The notes: generated from the sequence alone by a model not told the origin. A DNA stretch of 64,000 nt from Neolentinus lepideus HHB14362 ss-1 (GCA_001632425.1 KV425556.1:34648-98647), one strand, 5' to 3'; counted from the stretch's first letter, positions 40,352 through 52,093 are shown. Numbers and translations: made by a program.

Positions 40352-41337
40352 TGGAGTAGTGGATAGATGTTATCTGTACCTAATGTCTAATCGTTATCTG
40401 CGTCGCAATGTTGTCGAGCATCATAAATCGGATATAGAATGCATGTACATTTGATCCAATTGTTGTAGTCTGTATGTTCGTATTAATAAACAATAAATAA
40501 CATTATATTGAGAGAAATAGTACTGTACCTTGAATAAAACACTGCTGTGTGAGATCACGTTACGAGTCCTGCAGGCCTGAGTTTCCGAAGGAGGCGTTTC
40601 TTTAGCCTGGAAACTGAGCCGAAATTTGATAGACGTGGGAAACTTTGTGCCGAGAGGACGTGCGAATTTATTTTGTAGTTATGCTTCAAAATATGTAACA
40701 AATTTTGGAACTCCGTCTGTAGTGCTGACCCCAAAAATGGTTTGTAGTCTCATTTAAATGTATTCCGCGTGAGGCTCCGTTGAATGCTGTCCGTTCTTTC
40801 TGAGACTTCAAATATATCATATACACATATAACAGAATGTATGTAAATATTTTCGTTAATTTAGGACCCCTGTCTGGGTCCTTGTGGATTTGTTTCTGCT
40901 GTGTTTCTTACCGTGGGAACCAATGTGGCGCGAACTTTTCCGCGTTGAATGCAGTTTCTGCCTTCTGATTGGTCGGTCAAAATGCTGTGCCGCTGCGACA
41001 GGCTATGACATACATACTGTCGGAAACCTAGTAGTCGGACACCCTACAGTATATGCCTTGCCGTACCCGCTATATTCCTCATATTGGTTCCAGTTTACTT
41101 GCAAAATGTCGGCATACATCGTCTCTATCATTCACAAGTAGTTCTGTATTTTTGTGTACAATACAGCTGAGTGTAGAAATATTTTATTTTCGTCACAGCC
41201 AATGTGGCAAAGGACTAGGTACTCGGACAGCATACATAACACCCATTTCTGCATCCTAAACTAGGTTTAAACTTGGCATACCATGTCCCCTAACATGCTG
41301 GACTATGGTTCAGTACATTTGAGGGATGAATGAGAAC
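40352..41337. other. AT-rich intergenic DNA up to the assembly gap
   Basis: About 1 kb downstream of MOT1 with no recognisable gene, RNA or repeat. ORFs such as 40884..41141 have no visible similarity. Confidence 0.45.
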
Positions 41338-42018
41338 NNNNNNNNNNNNNNNNNNNNNNNNNNNNNNNNNNNNNNNNNNNNNNNNNNNNNNNNNNNNNNN
41401 NNNNNNNNNNNNNNNNNNNNNNNNNNNNNNNNNNNNNNNNNNNNNNNNNNNNNNNNNNNNNNNNNNNNNNNNNNNNNNNNNNNNNNNNNNNNNNNNNNNN
41501 NNNNNNNNNNNNNNNNNNNNNNNNNNNNNNNNNNNNNNNNNNNNNNNNNNNNNNNNNNNNNNNNNNNNNNNNNNNNNNNNNNNNNNNNNNNNNNNNNNNN
41601 NNNNNNNNNNNNNNNNNNNNNNNNNNNNNNNNNNNNNNNNNNNNNNNNNNNNNNNNNNNNNNNNNNNNNNNNNNNNNNNNNNNNNNNNNNNNNNNNNNNN
41701 NNNNNNNNNNNNNNNNNNNNNNNNNNNNNNNNNNNNNNNNNNNNNNNNNNNNNNNNNNNNNNNNNNNNNNNNNNNNNNNNNNNNNNNNNNNNNNNNNNNN
41801 NNNNNNNNNNNNNNNNNNNNNNNNNNNNNNNNNNNNNNNNNNNNNNNNNNNNNNNNNNNNNNNNNNNNNNNNNNNNNNNNNNNNNNNNNNNNNNNNNNNN
41901 NNNNNNNNNNNNNNNNNNNNNNNNNNNNNNNNNNNNNNNNNNNNNNNNNNNNNNNNNNNNNNNNNNNNNNNNNNNNNNNNNNNNNNNNNNNNNNNNNNNN
42001 NNNNNNNNNNNNNNNNNN
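41338..42018. other. Assembly gap (681 N)
   Basis: A run of N. It hides the inner part of the 3' LTR of the copia element and its far flank, so target-site duplication cannot be checked. ORFs spanning the gap are artefacts. Confidence 1.
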
Positions 42019-42120
42019 AGAAAGTGAAACAATATACGATTACTGGACAAAGCATGGGAAGGAAACATACTGCGATAGTAAACTCTATGAATAGACCAGT
42101 TGCCACATTACGCGTCAACA
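42019..42120 (-). repeat. 3' LTR, first 102 nt (rest in gap)
   Basis: On the minus strand it begins TGTTGACGCG, identical to the 5' LTR start, and directly follows the polypurine tract. The remaining LTR sequence is hidden by N. Confidence 0.9.
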
Positions 42121-45100
42121 CTCCCCCTTAATGTGGTCATACCTAAGCGCTCGCGAAGCTCCATGAACTTTATCGTTCCTAAGGCTTTGGTAAAAATATC
42201 CGCCAGGTTGTCTCCGCTCCGAACGTGCGGTACCTTGATAGATTTTGTGTCAGCGATATGATTCCGAATGAAGTGGTATTTGATATCGATGTGTCTGGCG
42301 CGCCCGTGGTCGATCGGATTGTGTGCGAGGGCTCTTGCGGCGGCGTTGTCTTCATATATCGTTGTTGGCCCGTCCTGAGGGAAACCGAGCTCTGAAAATA
42401 ATGCTCGCAGCCATAGCGCTTGGCTTCCTGCTGCGGCGAGCGCCATATACTCTGCCTCCATGGAACTGAGCGCTACCGACCTCTGTTTCTTTGATGACCA
42501 GGTTATAGCGCCTTCCGCTAACAGAAACACGTTTCGACCAATAGATTTCCTGTCATCCAAATTTGTGCCCCAGTCCGCGTCGACGTATCCGATCGGCGCT
42601 ATCTCCCCCTGAGATCTATACTCCAGCGCTAAGTCGCGGGTTCCTTTTAGGTATCGTAAGACGCGTTTGACAGCAGTCCAGTGTTCCGGTCCAGGGTTTT
42701 GTGAGAATTGTGCGAGGGTCTGGACCGCATAGGCTATGTCGGGTCGTGTTCCGATGACCAGGTACATGAGCGATCCGACGGCTTCCCGATAAGGTACTCC
42801 AATCATTTCTGGGTTTTCTTCGGAGGTTGCCGGTTTTCTGAACTGTGCTCCTGGTTCCATAGGCGTCGTACTCGTGTGTGCATCTGTCATATTGAACCGG
42901 ATGAGTAATTTGTCGATGTAGGCCTTTTGACAGAGCTGCATGGTCTGGGCGATGCGGTCGCGGATGATTTCGATTCCCAATAAGTGTTTGATCGACCCTA
43001 GTTTGCTCATTTCGAAGTTCATTTCGAGTTCCGACGTGATCTCCGCGATGAGATTTCTAGTTTTGGCAGCTGCTGTCAGGTCGTCGACATGGACGGCAAT
43101 AAAGCTCGGGCCTTGATCGGTATCGCGGCGATAGACGCAATGTTCAACGCTGATGATCTCCCATCCTCGATCTAGTAGGAATTCATCAAGTACCTCGTGC
43201 CATTCGCGTCCTGCCTGTTTGAGTCCGTATAAGGTATGAAGAAGTCGGCAGACCTTATCTGTCCCATCTTCGTATCCACGTGGTTGGCGCATGTAGATTT
43301 CTTCTTTGAGGAAACCGTTTAGGTACGCTCCCACGACATCGAGCTGTTCTATTTCAAGGTCGAGTATAGTTGCGATTGCCAGGATGATGCGTAGTGACTC
43401 TAGTCGGACGACGGGTGAGAAAGTTTCAGTGTAATCGATGCCATGTATTTGATTGTATCCTTGGGCGACGAGTCGTGCTTTGTATTTGACTAGAACACCG
43501 TTTGCGTCGTACTTGATCTTGAATACCCATTTGTTGCCGATCGCTTTCCGGCCCTTCGGTAACGTTACCAGTTCCCAGGTTCTCATTGACTCCAGCTGTC
43601 CGATCTCTGTGTTCATCGCCGCTTCCCATTTCTTGCCATCGTCCCGTCCTAACGCCTCTTGATGCGACTTTGGGTCTTCTTCGGCCGCTTGTCCTAGATA
43701 GGCAATTTCGGCGCTTTCCGAGCCTTTTGTCTCTTCTTCGTCCGTAGGCTTGGGTTGTGGCTGTGCAGCGTCTGGTATGGCATTCCGTCCTATCTTGTGA
43801 AGTGCGTGGTAATCGGGTTTATTCAGCTGGGCTAGGCGTTCACTTGGCGGTCGTGGTGGCATGGTGAATTTGGTACGTGGCTTCTTCGTGGGGACTGTGT
43901 CATTGTTTGTAGATGGATTGTCTGTAGTCGGGTTGTCTGTAGTATGCGTCTCCCCCTCAATCCGAGCTACGGGACTTGAAATGTCATCATCATCGGTGTG
44001 GTCAGGCGGAGTGGGTTCTGCGGCAGTGGAAAAAATAACATTTCTGGACTTGCCGATGCGTCGTTTGCCCTGGTCCCAGTAACGCCACGCTTTCGAGTTC
44101 TCGGCCATTCCCACGAAAATAGCTTCAAACGATTTTGCATCAAGCTTCCTTCGATCATTGGATTGGTCCAGAACCCAGCACTTGGTGCCGAATTCCTGGA
44201 GTGCGGAGATATCCGGTTTCCTGCCTGTGAATGCTTCTTCCGGGGTTTTGGTGCCAAGCGCCTTCGTGGGAGATCTATTCTTGATATAGCAGGCGTATGC
44301 TACGGCTTCTGGCCATAAGTATTTCGGAAGGTTTCGGCCTAGAAGCATGGCGCGTGCATGCTCGATAAGAGTTCGATTGAGTCATTCTGCGATGCCGTTC
44401 TGTGCTGGGGAATGCGGTGCGGTTGTTTCGAGAATGATACCAAGTTTGTCAAGCTTCTCTCTGAAGGCGTTGTTGATGTATTCGCCACCGTTGTCGACTC
44501 TGAAAGTCTTTAAGCGCTTGTCTGATTGAGTTTCGACGTATGCACGGTAGTGATCGAATCTGTCCTCAATGACGTTCTTCGTGTGTCCGAAATAGAGCGC
44601 CATGCGCCTGGTTTTGACATCCGTAAACGTCACGAAATAGCGCTCACCGTGTATACCTTCAGTTTGTGATGGTCCCCATACGTCAGATACGGTTAGTTCA
44701 GCTTTTTCTTTGATGAGCGTTTGGGATTCGGCTGGGTAAGGTTCTATGTGCTGTTTGGCCCGTATGCACGCGTCACATTGTTCGTCGTCGTTTGATCCTG
44801 TGTCTATTTCCATCCCGATCACCATCTTGCCTTGTTTGAGTTTCTTGACAGCGCCCATTCCTATGTGCGCTAAAACCCGATGCCAGTCTGCCCACGATCT
44901 CGGTTTGATGGCTATGTTGGCGGTGTCCCCGGGGGCAGTGACGCAATCGATGACGTAGAGTTGCCCGCGTCCTTGTCGCTTTGTGCCTGTGGCGATGATC
45001 TGGTGATTGCCGGCCAGGATGTCGATCTTACCATTTCCGCCTTTGTAATACATTCCCGCATCATCCACCTTGCAAAGGGATAACAGGTTGTTCGGAGCGT

Positions 45101-46232
45101 TCGGGGCATGGGCGACGTTTCGGAGGGTAATTCGGTTGGTTTTGCCATTGACGTGTGTCTCGAGTCGGACATCTCCACGGCCTATGATTGGACAGGGGCC
45201 GCCTATTCCGTTTACGTTGCCATCATTCTTGGCTGTATACGTGATGAAATCATCGCGGCGTAATGCGATGTGTGTCGAGGCGCCCGTGTCGGCATACCAA
45301 ATTTGACTGGCGTCTTTGGCGCTCTGGACCTGTTCTGCGGGCTGATTATCGTCGTTGCCGGTTGAAGTAATAAATGCGAAGGCGTATTCGTCTTCCTGAG
45401 CTTGTTGTGCATTGGGGTTTGATGACCGCCTAGGGCCTTGACCCTCTAATCCTCCCCCTTTCGACCAGCAACGTTCCTTGGCGTGCCCGCGGCGTCCACA
45501 ATTAGAACAGATGGTGCGACCCCGGATACCATCACGCTTTGCAAAGAGTGCGGCATCAGGGTTCTTGGCTTCGCGGCAGCACGCTTCATCTAAGATTCGG
45601 GCGATCAGCTTCTCAGAGCTGCCGAGATTAGTGGTGTCGACACATTGAATGAATGAGTCCCAGGACGGCGGAAGCGACGTTAATAGCACATATCCGAATT
45701 CAGTATCGTCGATGATGCCTGTACGGGAACAATGGACATCGGCGATGAGTTGACGCATCAGGCGGATGTGTTCGGAGAGGTCGGCCCCTTCAGCGCATAC
45801 TGCGTGGTAAAACTTTCGGCGGGTGGTGATCGCGGCCATGCCGCTGGACGGCTCAAACATAGTCTTCAAGGACAGCCAGGCGGCGGCCGCTGTGGTGCTA
45901 TTCAAGACATAAATCAGGTGGGAAGGCGCCACCCGTAAACGGATATAGGACAGTGCCAGCATATTCTTCTCGTCCCAAGCTTCCGGCGTCAGGCGCCGGG
46001 CAGTCGGGGCGGTGTCAACAGCATGGGTGCCTGGTTCGGCGCCAACATCCGGCGGCGCGGTTACGGTAATTTGCGGCATGGTGTCCGGCCTCGGGAGAGA
46101 GCCGGTGGTGATCGACCAAAGGCCAGCAATATTGAGAAGGTCTTGCATATTAACTTGCCATGTGGCATAATTCGTGCCTCGGAGAAGCTCGATACGGAAA
46201 AGTGACGTGACAGAATCAGTGGGATTCGACAT
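42108..46232 (-). pseudogene. Copia gag-pol polyprotein with a single in-frame TGA
   Basis: One frame of 1374 codons from MSNPTDSVTS to the stop at 42108, interrupted only by TGA at 44384..44382 in the integrase (after NGIAE). Residue positions in the first part: gag 1-240, CCHC zinc knuckle about 242-255, protease DTG at about 315. Next comes the integrase HHCC zinc region (HRVLAHIG...CDACIRAK) and catalytic SDVWGP and VDNGGEY. After the TGA follow the reverse transcriptase, with QLDVVGAYLNG and the active-site VHVDD, and RNase H with YVDADW, SSMEAEYMAL and EDNAAA. It ends RLGMTTLRGSVDA. Everything except the nonsense codon looks intact. Read-through or recent death are both possible. Confidence 0.92.
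42121..42130 (-). other. Polypurine tract of copia element
   Basis: On the minus strand TAAGGGGGAG directly abuts the LTR start, the expected place for plus-strand DNA priming. It lies just after the polyprotein stop. Confidence 0.75.
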
Positions 46233-46317
46233 TTCGGGAAGTCAAAATAAGATTGTGACTTGTCTCGGTGTCTTCGGCGATTTCGACTATATTAGGGTCT
46301 CTTGGTAAGCGACTAGA

Positions 46318-46334
46318 AGCGCAGGCTCATAACC
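46318..46334 (-). other. Primer-binding site for initiator tRNA-Met half-molecule
   Basis: Immediately inside the 5' LTR the minus strand reads GGTTATGAGCCTGCGC. This is complementary to an initiator-Met anticodon stem-loop (CAGG-CTCATAA-CCTG form). Drosophila copia also primes from an internal tRNA-iMet fragment. The match is to the tRNA family from memory, not to this genome's tRNA. Confidence 0.6.
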
Positions 46335-46581
46335 TGTTAAGTTGCGCACCGAAGAGAAAGAGCTAAGAGATAATCGATTGCAGTAAGGTAAAAGGATGTG
46401 ATACAGTGTCTTTATATACATTCTACTGTAGCCACTCCTGCGGTGGCATAAGGGTCAAAGTGCAAAGTACAAAGCGTAGAGAAAGTGAAACAATATACGA
46501 TTACTGGACAAAGCATGGGAAGGAAACATACTGTGATAGGAAACTCTATGAATAGACCAGTCGCCACATTACGCGTCAACA
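46335..46581 (-). repeat. 5' LTR of copia element (247 bp)
   Basis: It starts TGTTGA and ends TTAACA (minus strand), giving the short TG...CA inverted ends. It contains a TATA-like TATATAAAG around 46409-46417 as core promoter. Confidence 0.85.
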
Positions 46582-46970
46582 GGTGCATGGCGAGAGCGAG
46601 AGGACTGTAGAAGGTGGCACTGCGTGGGAACGTGAAGCATCGAAATCGGACAACTCCGACGACAGCGGTGACAATATCTCAGTTAGTTTTCAGCATTCCC
46701 GAGTGAAACTTGGCAGCAGTGTTCTCTCGAATTATAGCTTTCAAACAGTATATAAATTGTAGTCTAATGGTAGCTAAGGAGGGAGAAAGAGCCCGCTGTC
46801 CGAGTAGGCAGTGTGTCCGACTGCCTGACCCGTGACAGTAGAGTTTGGATCCTTCAAATACCAAGTGCGTCATCGCTATTTTTGTTGTCTGTCTTCGGCT
46901 GCTTTACCTAGGTTACATAATATTCTGATTGCATTATACAATAATTCATGAATTCCAGCCACTATATAAC
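46582..46970. other. Flank of the copia element, no gene seen
   Basis: About 390 nt of unique-looking sequence at the start of the repeat island. No ORF or RNA recognised. Confidence 0.4.
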
Positions 46971-46978
46971 CACAAAAA

Positions 46979-47165
46979 TAGTGTAAAAAATTGCAAAAAA
47001 TGAGAATATATTCTTGGGCACTGGTAGGGTTATAAATGACTACGAGATGTATCTGGGCTGTGGAAAAATGGCCATCACAGGCTCTAATAAAATGGGGAAA
47101 ATACCTCAAAATGCGCAAAAATTCATGGGGATTACTGAGAGGGGGGAGACCCAGGTAGTATTACC
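46979..47165. repeat. Dispersed repeat family, copy 1
   Basis: It shares with about 48150..48345 and 54640..54870 the order: aatatatt..., tataaat, an AAATGC-rich stretch (aaaatgcgcaaaaattca), then gggg followed by tgga/gaccc. The copies are strongly diverged. The relationship was judged by eye. Confidence 0.45.
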
Positions 47166-47204
47166 ACATTAGGTAATGGGGTTCCTAAAATAGCAATTTT
47201 CGAG

Positions 47205-47530
47205 TATGTACCCATTCGAATCAGAATTTTGGGCTCTGTTTGTTTCCAGGGGTGATTTCTTGTGATTATGTAATCAGCTTCCTGATTTGGAAATTTTGAA
47301 TGGGTACCCATTTGAATCAGAATTGCTGGCTCTGTTTGTTTCCAGGGGTGGTTTCTCGTGATTATGTAATCAGCTTCCCCATGTGGCAATTTCTGAGTGG
47401 GCACCTATTTGAATTTGAATTGTTGGCTCTGTTTCAGGGGTAGGCTTCCACCATTATGTAATCAACTAATATCACAATTTTTGAGTGGGTACCCATTTAG
47501 ATCATAATTGTTTGCTCTGTTTGTTTCATC
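47205..47530. repeat. Minisatellite, about four units of 88-97 bp
   Basis: Units begin near 47209, 47305, 47402 and 47490. They share the core tacccatttgaatcagaatt, then ggctctgtttgtttccaggg and gattatgtaatcagcttcc. A diverged single unit recurs at 48345..48465. The long minus-strand ORF here is just the repeat. Confidence 0.8.
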
Positions 47531-47628
47531 AGAATGCTGTGCCATATACTTGCAGTATACATTGTATGGTTGGAGTATCTTGTTAGGTTTGGAGTTACGG
47601 TCAGTCACTAATTCCAGCCAGTGTAGTA

Positions 47629-47954
47629 CTGTACCATTTCGATCAATTCGCCGTGTCACACACATGCGGCCCTCTGGCATGGCGAAATTTAGGTATTGTC
47701 ATGCGTCATGTAGCTAGGTGGTGAAATGAAATGTCAATGTCGGAAAATTCCGAACACCATTATAATGGATTACCAGCAGAAAGAAGGTTTGAAATGAATT
47801 AAATTGGGATTAAACATCTATACGGAAATTTCCGACGGACAGTACTAGCGAAGTTGGGAGCCTGTCACATGTCATCCAGCAGGGCGGCGGGCTGGAAAAC
47901 TCATTCCAGTTGCCATGCGTCATGGCCGGCGGCAAATTGATCGAAATGGTACAG
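47629..47954 (+). mobile_element. TA-flanked MITE, copy A (326 bp)
   Basis: It has terminal inverted repeats beginning ctgtaccatttcgatcaatt (left) with the complement ending gaaatggtacag (right). A TA lies on each side (47627-47628 and 47955-47956), as expected for Tc1/mariner-type target duplication. There is no ORF. Copy B lies in opposite orientation at 55197..55472 and shares internal sequence. Confidence 0.78.
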
Positions 47955-48149
47955 TAGTACTGACCCACTAAACAATGTCCTTCAGAGCTACTAATGAAGC
48001 ACTGCAACTATATGGTGCTCTAGCACAATAGTAGTACTATGTCTATATAGGGTAGACAATCCTCCTGGAAGTCAGGTTGGGTTTGAATTGGCCTGCCCTG
48101 CACCCAGATCTGTGAGGATAATAATAGTCTAGCTCTACATTGTCTGGCC

Positions 48150-48345
48150 CAGAAAAATCTCAACAAATCGCAATAAATCTGAATATATTCCTGAAGCCAC
48201 CTGGGTTTGTCACAGTGCCAAAAATAGTTGATAGATATATAGGGATGGCATTTTGCTGCTTATATAAAATTGGAAAGTTTGCCTAAAAATGCAAACAAAA
48301 TCAAGGAGATTGGTAGAAGGGGTTGGACCATTTTGGCATCACCCA
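48150..48345. repeat. Dispersed repeat family, copy 2
   Basis: A diverged relative of 46979..47165. It is followed, like copy 1, by sequence related to the 47.2-kb minisatellite unit (aggtaatcagcttcc...gagtgggtacccatttgaat). Confidence 0.45.
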
Positions 48346-48465
48346 AATTAGGTAATCAGCTTCCAAATGTGGCACTTTTTGAGTGGGTACCCATTTGAAT
48401 TGTAATTTTTGCTTTGTTTGGGTAGTTTTCCATGAATAGATAATTAATTTCCAAATATGGCAAAT

Positions 48466-49060
48466 TTTGTTGACTTGCACTGGCCTTTGAACTTGCCATG
48501 TGATGGACTTGGAAGCCATAGGTAGTAGTTATGAACATGAGAAATGCCCCTGCTCTAGCAGGGGTTGCTCCTGCCCCAAAATGCATTTTCCCACCCTATG
48601 GGCATTTGCCACCTAATGTCTCCACATCACTATGTACCTCGCAGCTCTCCATCCAAACAAAGTTCAAACCAGCCATGCTATATCTGGCTGTTCCAAATGT
48701 TTTATCTATATAAGTTCTCCATACCAGGTATTGGTGCTACTTGAGCTCAGATACAGCATCATGTACAGCTGGTTAGCTGTTTATCATGACATATCGACCA
48801 TGTTGACTCAGCAATGTATATCAGACTCATGCAGAAGTATACAATGGGAAACTGTAAGGTGGGCACCACAAAGTGGCACTGAGTTTGGTCTTAGAGTAAT
48901 GGGTGGACAGAGTGAGCAAGGGAGAATTAGACTTACTTCTACACCTAAGGATCTGCTTAGCTCTCTACATGTCTTGTATCTCATGCAATAGGATGAGGTT
49001 CCATTTATTGGTGTGTGTATTACAACTTAAGTGTACTGACTAAGGAGGTTCTGCAGAAAC
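48466..49060. other. Repeat-island sequence without recognisable gene
   Basis: It contains a near-perfect palindrome cccctgctctagcagggg (48547..48564). No supported coding or RNA feature. Confidence 0.4.
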
Positions 49061-49071
49061 TATGCATTAGC

Positions 49072-49811
49072 TGTAAGCAGTCCTTCCCACCATTCCTTTG
49101 TTACTCTATCCAGTTTCTCCAACCTATCCTCCTCCTCCAATAGCTCCATGTTATGACTATTCAAAAATACTCACTCATCAAGCTGTCTCTCAATGGCCTG
49201 ATCATGGTACTTCAGCCTGAACTATAAGAAAGAGCAATGTAAAGATTGAATAAGCTGAGCCTTCCATTTGGCAATGTAACAGTATCAGTGATGACACAAG
49301 GAAGTGTCTGGCCTTGTGCACGGTAGTCTGTAAAAGCATACACTGCAGCTGCTGTGATCAGAAACTAGTAATGCCAAATTGTACATGTCTGCCACTTCCC
49401 GCTTTCCACTAGTACTTCTACACAAAACATTTGGTTGACAGGCTCCACAGGAATAACAGATTCCTTCAGTCCATCCAGATGACTTGCTCTCATCTGCTGC
49501 AGCTTGACCAGTATGTAAGTGCTCAGGCTGATGCTTCAACTTGATGGCTGACTTGCCCTAATGCAACAGCTCATCTGGATACAGCACAACATCAATGATC
49601 TCACCCCTCACCCCATTGGTGATATCAAGATCAGTTGCAATGTTTTGTGTCACCATAACTTTCATCCTGACTGCCAACTCCACTGTATCTGGAAAGTCAT
49701 TGCACTTTGACTTATTGCCATGTCAAACCAAGGTAGCCCTCTGTTCAGATGCTGTAGAAGGCCTTCCTTCAATTGTATCCTCTGCTGAACATATGAAGAG
49801 TGGGACACAGT
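49072..49811 (-). pseudogene. PIF1-like DNA helicase relic, C-terminal part
   Basis: On the minus strand, pieces in order read VPLFICSAEDTIEGRP (about 49811-49750), then VELAVRMKVMVTQNIATDLD and NGVRGEIIDVVLYPDEL. Further on come AAAVYAFTDYRAQGQTLPCV, LSLFNLYIALSYSSG and finally LLEEEDRLEKLDRVTKEWWE near 49085-49140. These are the helicase motifs V/VI region and tail typical of the PIF1-like helicases common in mushroom genomes, many linked to Helitrons or large mobile elements. Several stops (for example after RATLV) and frame changes show decay. The upstream part lies at 53396..53460, separated by about 3.6 kb of repeats. Confidence 0.75.
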
Positions 49812-50138
49812 GATATGCACTGACACGTGATGAAACCTGCAAAGATGGGACCTAAAGACAGACACAACCACAAAGCAAACACCAAACCCTTGGTGTCAGA
49901 TGGCTGTGAGGCCCAGGATAGTGAAGGGTATGTATAGTTCAGAGGGGATGGGTGTAGGTGTGACATATAAATGGGGCTAAAGGGAGTTTGGCACCGAGTC
50001 GCTATTCGGTGGCAGTTGTATTATAGGGAGCAATGCTATGCACTATGTAGCACTATGTGCGTGGTGCTGTGTAGGTGCTATGCAGTACTTCTCCTGCTCA
50101 GCGCTGTTCAGTCTTTGGTGCTCTATGGAGGAGTGCGG
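49812..50138. repeat. Repeat B, copy 1
   Basis: About 327 bp matching 52094..52420 in direct orientation. Shared segments include acaaccacaaagcaaacacc, ttggtgtcagatggctgtga and ggggctaaagggagtttggc. Confidence 0.85.
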
Positions 50139-51549
50139 TGATAGGCCTCAGGCGCCGCTAGCCTCCAAAAATGCATTTTCGGTGTTTCTAACGACTTCTC
50201 GGAGCACTCCACCACTCCCATTCACCTCCGACACATCTCCATGCTCCGACGTACTTCATATCTGAGCTCCGAGCCATATGCCTGCTACAACCGACACACT
50301 TAGACATAGCGCCGAGTTTCAGTACTTCACCACCGCATCCTCGGAGATCCTCGGAGCTTTTACTGTATGCCGAGATGACCAAGTGACCATTACGCACCTC
50401 AAGAGCAGCACCGACATTATCGGCAGACCTCCTACATTCTCCAGAACATCACCATGTGGATGTTGCAAGGCTAGTCAGCATTCAGGACCTTCGGAACCCC
50501 CCGACGTCAGCGATTTCACCACACTCGGCACTCTCGGCACCTCTATCCCGAGCTTATCCATGCCGAGTTGACTGTATCCAGTCTCCCTTATGCACTTGCG
50601 ATGATCTTATCCTCCGTTTGACCATGCGGCACCTCCGAGTTGACTGGACACACCGAGTTCAGGTGCTGCGGACCCTCCTTGCCGCTCCGATGCAATCACG
50701 GACCTTTGTCGACTATCCTTACGATGTTCAAGATGCGAGTCAGCTCATACAAGTCATTCGTGGGCGCCGACACTTTGGATGGAGCAATTTTGGAAGGTTT
50801 TCCTTCGGACCGGTTGTTTCTAAGGTGCCGAGCGTATTTCGGAAGGATCGTGGTACTCGGTTAGGCATATGGCGTGCTGTGGCGGTATGTTTTCGGACGT
50901 ATATTCTCATTTGTTGCATATGGCATGATTTGATAGACGAAGGAGCTTCGGACTTAGTAGATTTCAGACGTTTGGGTTACTTAGTACTTTAGACAACCTG
51001 TATTCTCGGACCCCATCAGATCATTCCGGACCACTGTACAGGTCACCATCGAATTTAGTTCACCTTTCACATCTCAAAGTCTCGCTGCGTTCAAAATTGC
51101 GTTCTAGTCGGCCTCGGCGTGAGGTCTCGCATTTGCGTTGCGTCTTATCGTCTCCATTGCGTTCTTACTGCATTTTACTGCGTCCGCGTTGTGTTCTATT
51201 GCGTCCTAGAGTCCTCCGGCGTGGAGGAACCTTCCGAGCTATTGTCCTTCACCCTTCCGAGTCCTTCCGACGGACAGCTGGTCTTGCCCAGTACCGAATA
51301 CCCTCCGAGAAGTGCCGAGTCGGCACCGAGAAGTGTAGTTTCGGAGTTTTAGGGAGTTAGGAGTTGCGTAGAGCATCTGGGTCGACTCCTAGGAGATATA
51401 CGGTGCCTTCCATTGTGTTGTTTTTCATCCCTCACCTCCCCCGAGCTTTACCTGTCTACCCTTCGACTGCCGACACTACTAGACGGAGTTCACTCCGCGT
51501 TTTCTAGGTGTTTTTGGTGGTTGTTGTGTGTCTTAGCCTGTCAGCGGCT
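50139..51549. other. CCGA/TCGG-rich non-coding stretch
   Basis: About 1.4 kb, more GC-rich than the surrounding island, with very frequent ccga, tccga and cgga words and tgcgtt/tgcgtc repeats near 51080-51210. ORFs (for example 50456..50992) have no recognisable similarity. Confidence 0.45.
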
Positions 51550-52093
51550 TGCAGTCACTACCTCTAACTCAGATGTATAGATGCTAGTTAATATGATGCT
51601 GCAGCATGCGAGGCTGCCTAAGAGAGACTTTGTAGAGGGGTTTTGCTTATATCAGCAACACTACATTGACTTGCTCTGTCGCTATCTCTGGTGAAGTTGG
51701 AGGTATGCAAGAGTACCTAAATGTGAGTCACAAGATGGGCTTTTAGAAGAAGAACTCTGATGTGAGACTGAAATCTGAAGAGCATGGTGAAGATAACTTG
51801 TTGCACAAAACAGAAGAGTGATGTTTTAAATACAAGAGAGTGACTGCTCTATGTCCAATCCTAACTACCTACTACTGCGAGTCGTGCCTCTGCTCAGCCT
51901 CACATCTATATGACTTGTACCGCCTCATTCCTAGTCCGCATGTGATCCTCGACCAATACCCCTCGCAACCAACTCTAACACGTGTGCCATCCCTCAGGTG
52001 AGAGCCAGTCAGGTTGTGTCTTGACTTTGCATTAGAGCGTGCCTCCTTGATGACCAGGTGCTATGCTGCTGATGCTAGCACGATCTTGCCGAT
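51550..52093. repeat. Repeat A, copy 1 (LTR-like)
   Basis: About 545 bp matching 52424..52976 in direct orientation. On the minus strand the inner 431 bp (51980..51550) runs TGTTAGAG...GACTGCA. It contains a TATA-like TATTTAAAAC, which looks like an LTR. Confidence 0.7.

Larger units (their letters stand above)
42019..46581 (-). mobile_element. Ty1/copia LTR retrotransposon, nearly full length
   Basis: The element reads on the minus strand. The 5' LTR is 46335..46581, primer-binding site 46318..46334, gag-pol 46232..42108, polypurine tract 42121..42130. The start of the 3' LTR is 42019..42120, cut by the assembly gap. The domain order protease, integrase, RT, RNase H places it in copia. Over the 102 visible nucleotides the two LTRs differ at 3 positions, suggesting a fairly recent insertion. 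One in-frame TGA breaks the polyprotein. Confidence 0.93.

Noticed and set aside
41303..42121. Long ORFs of mostly X across the gap
   Set aside because: They are runs of N and not coding evidence.
46795..46870. Possible tRNA or small structured RNA near gtccgactgcctgacc
   Set aside because: No cloverleaf could be formed and no A/B boxes were seen.
47132..47404. 90-residue ORF with repeated EADYIITRNHPWKQTEP
   Set aside because: The protein repeat is only the translation of the minisatellite; no start context, splice sites or family support.
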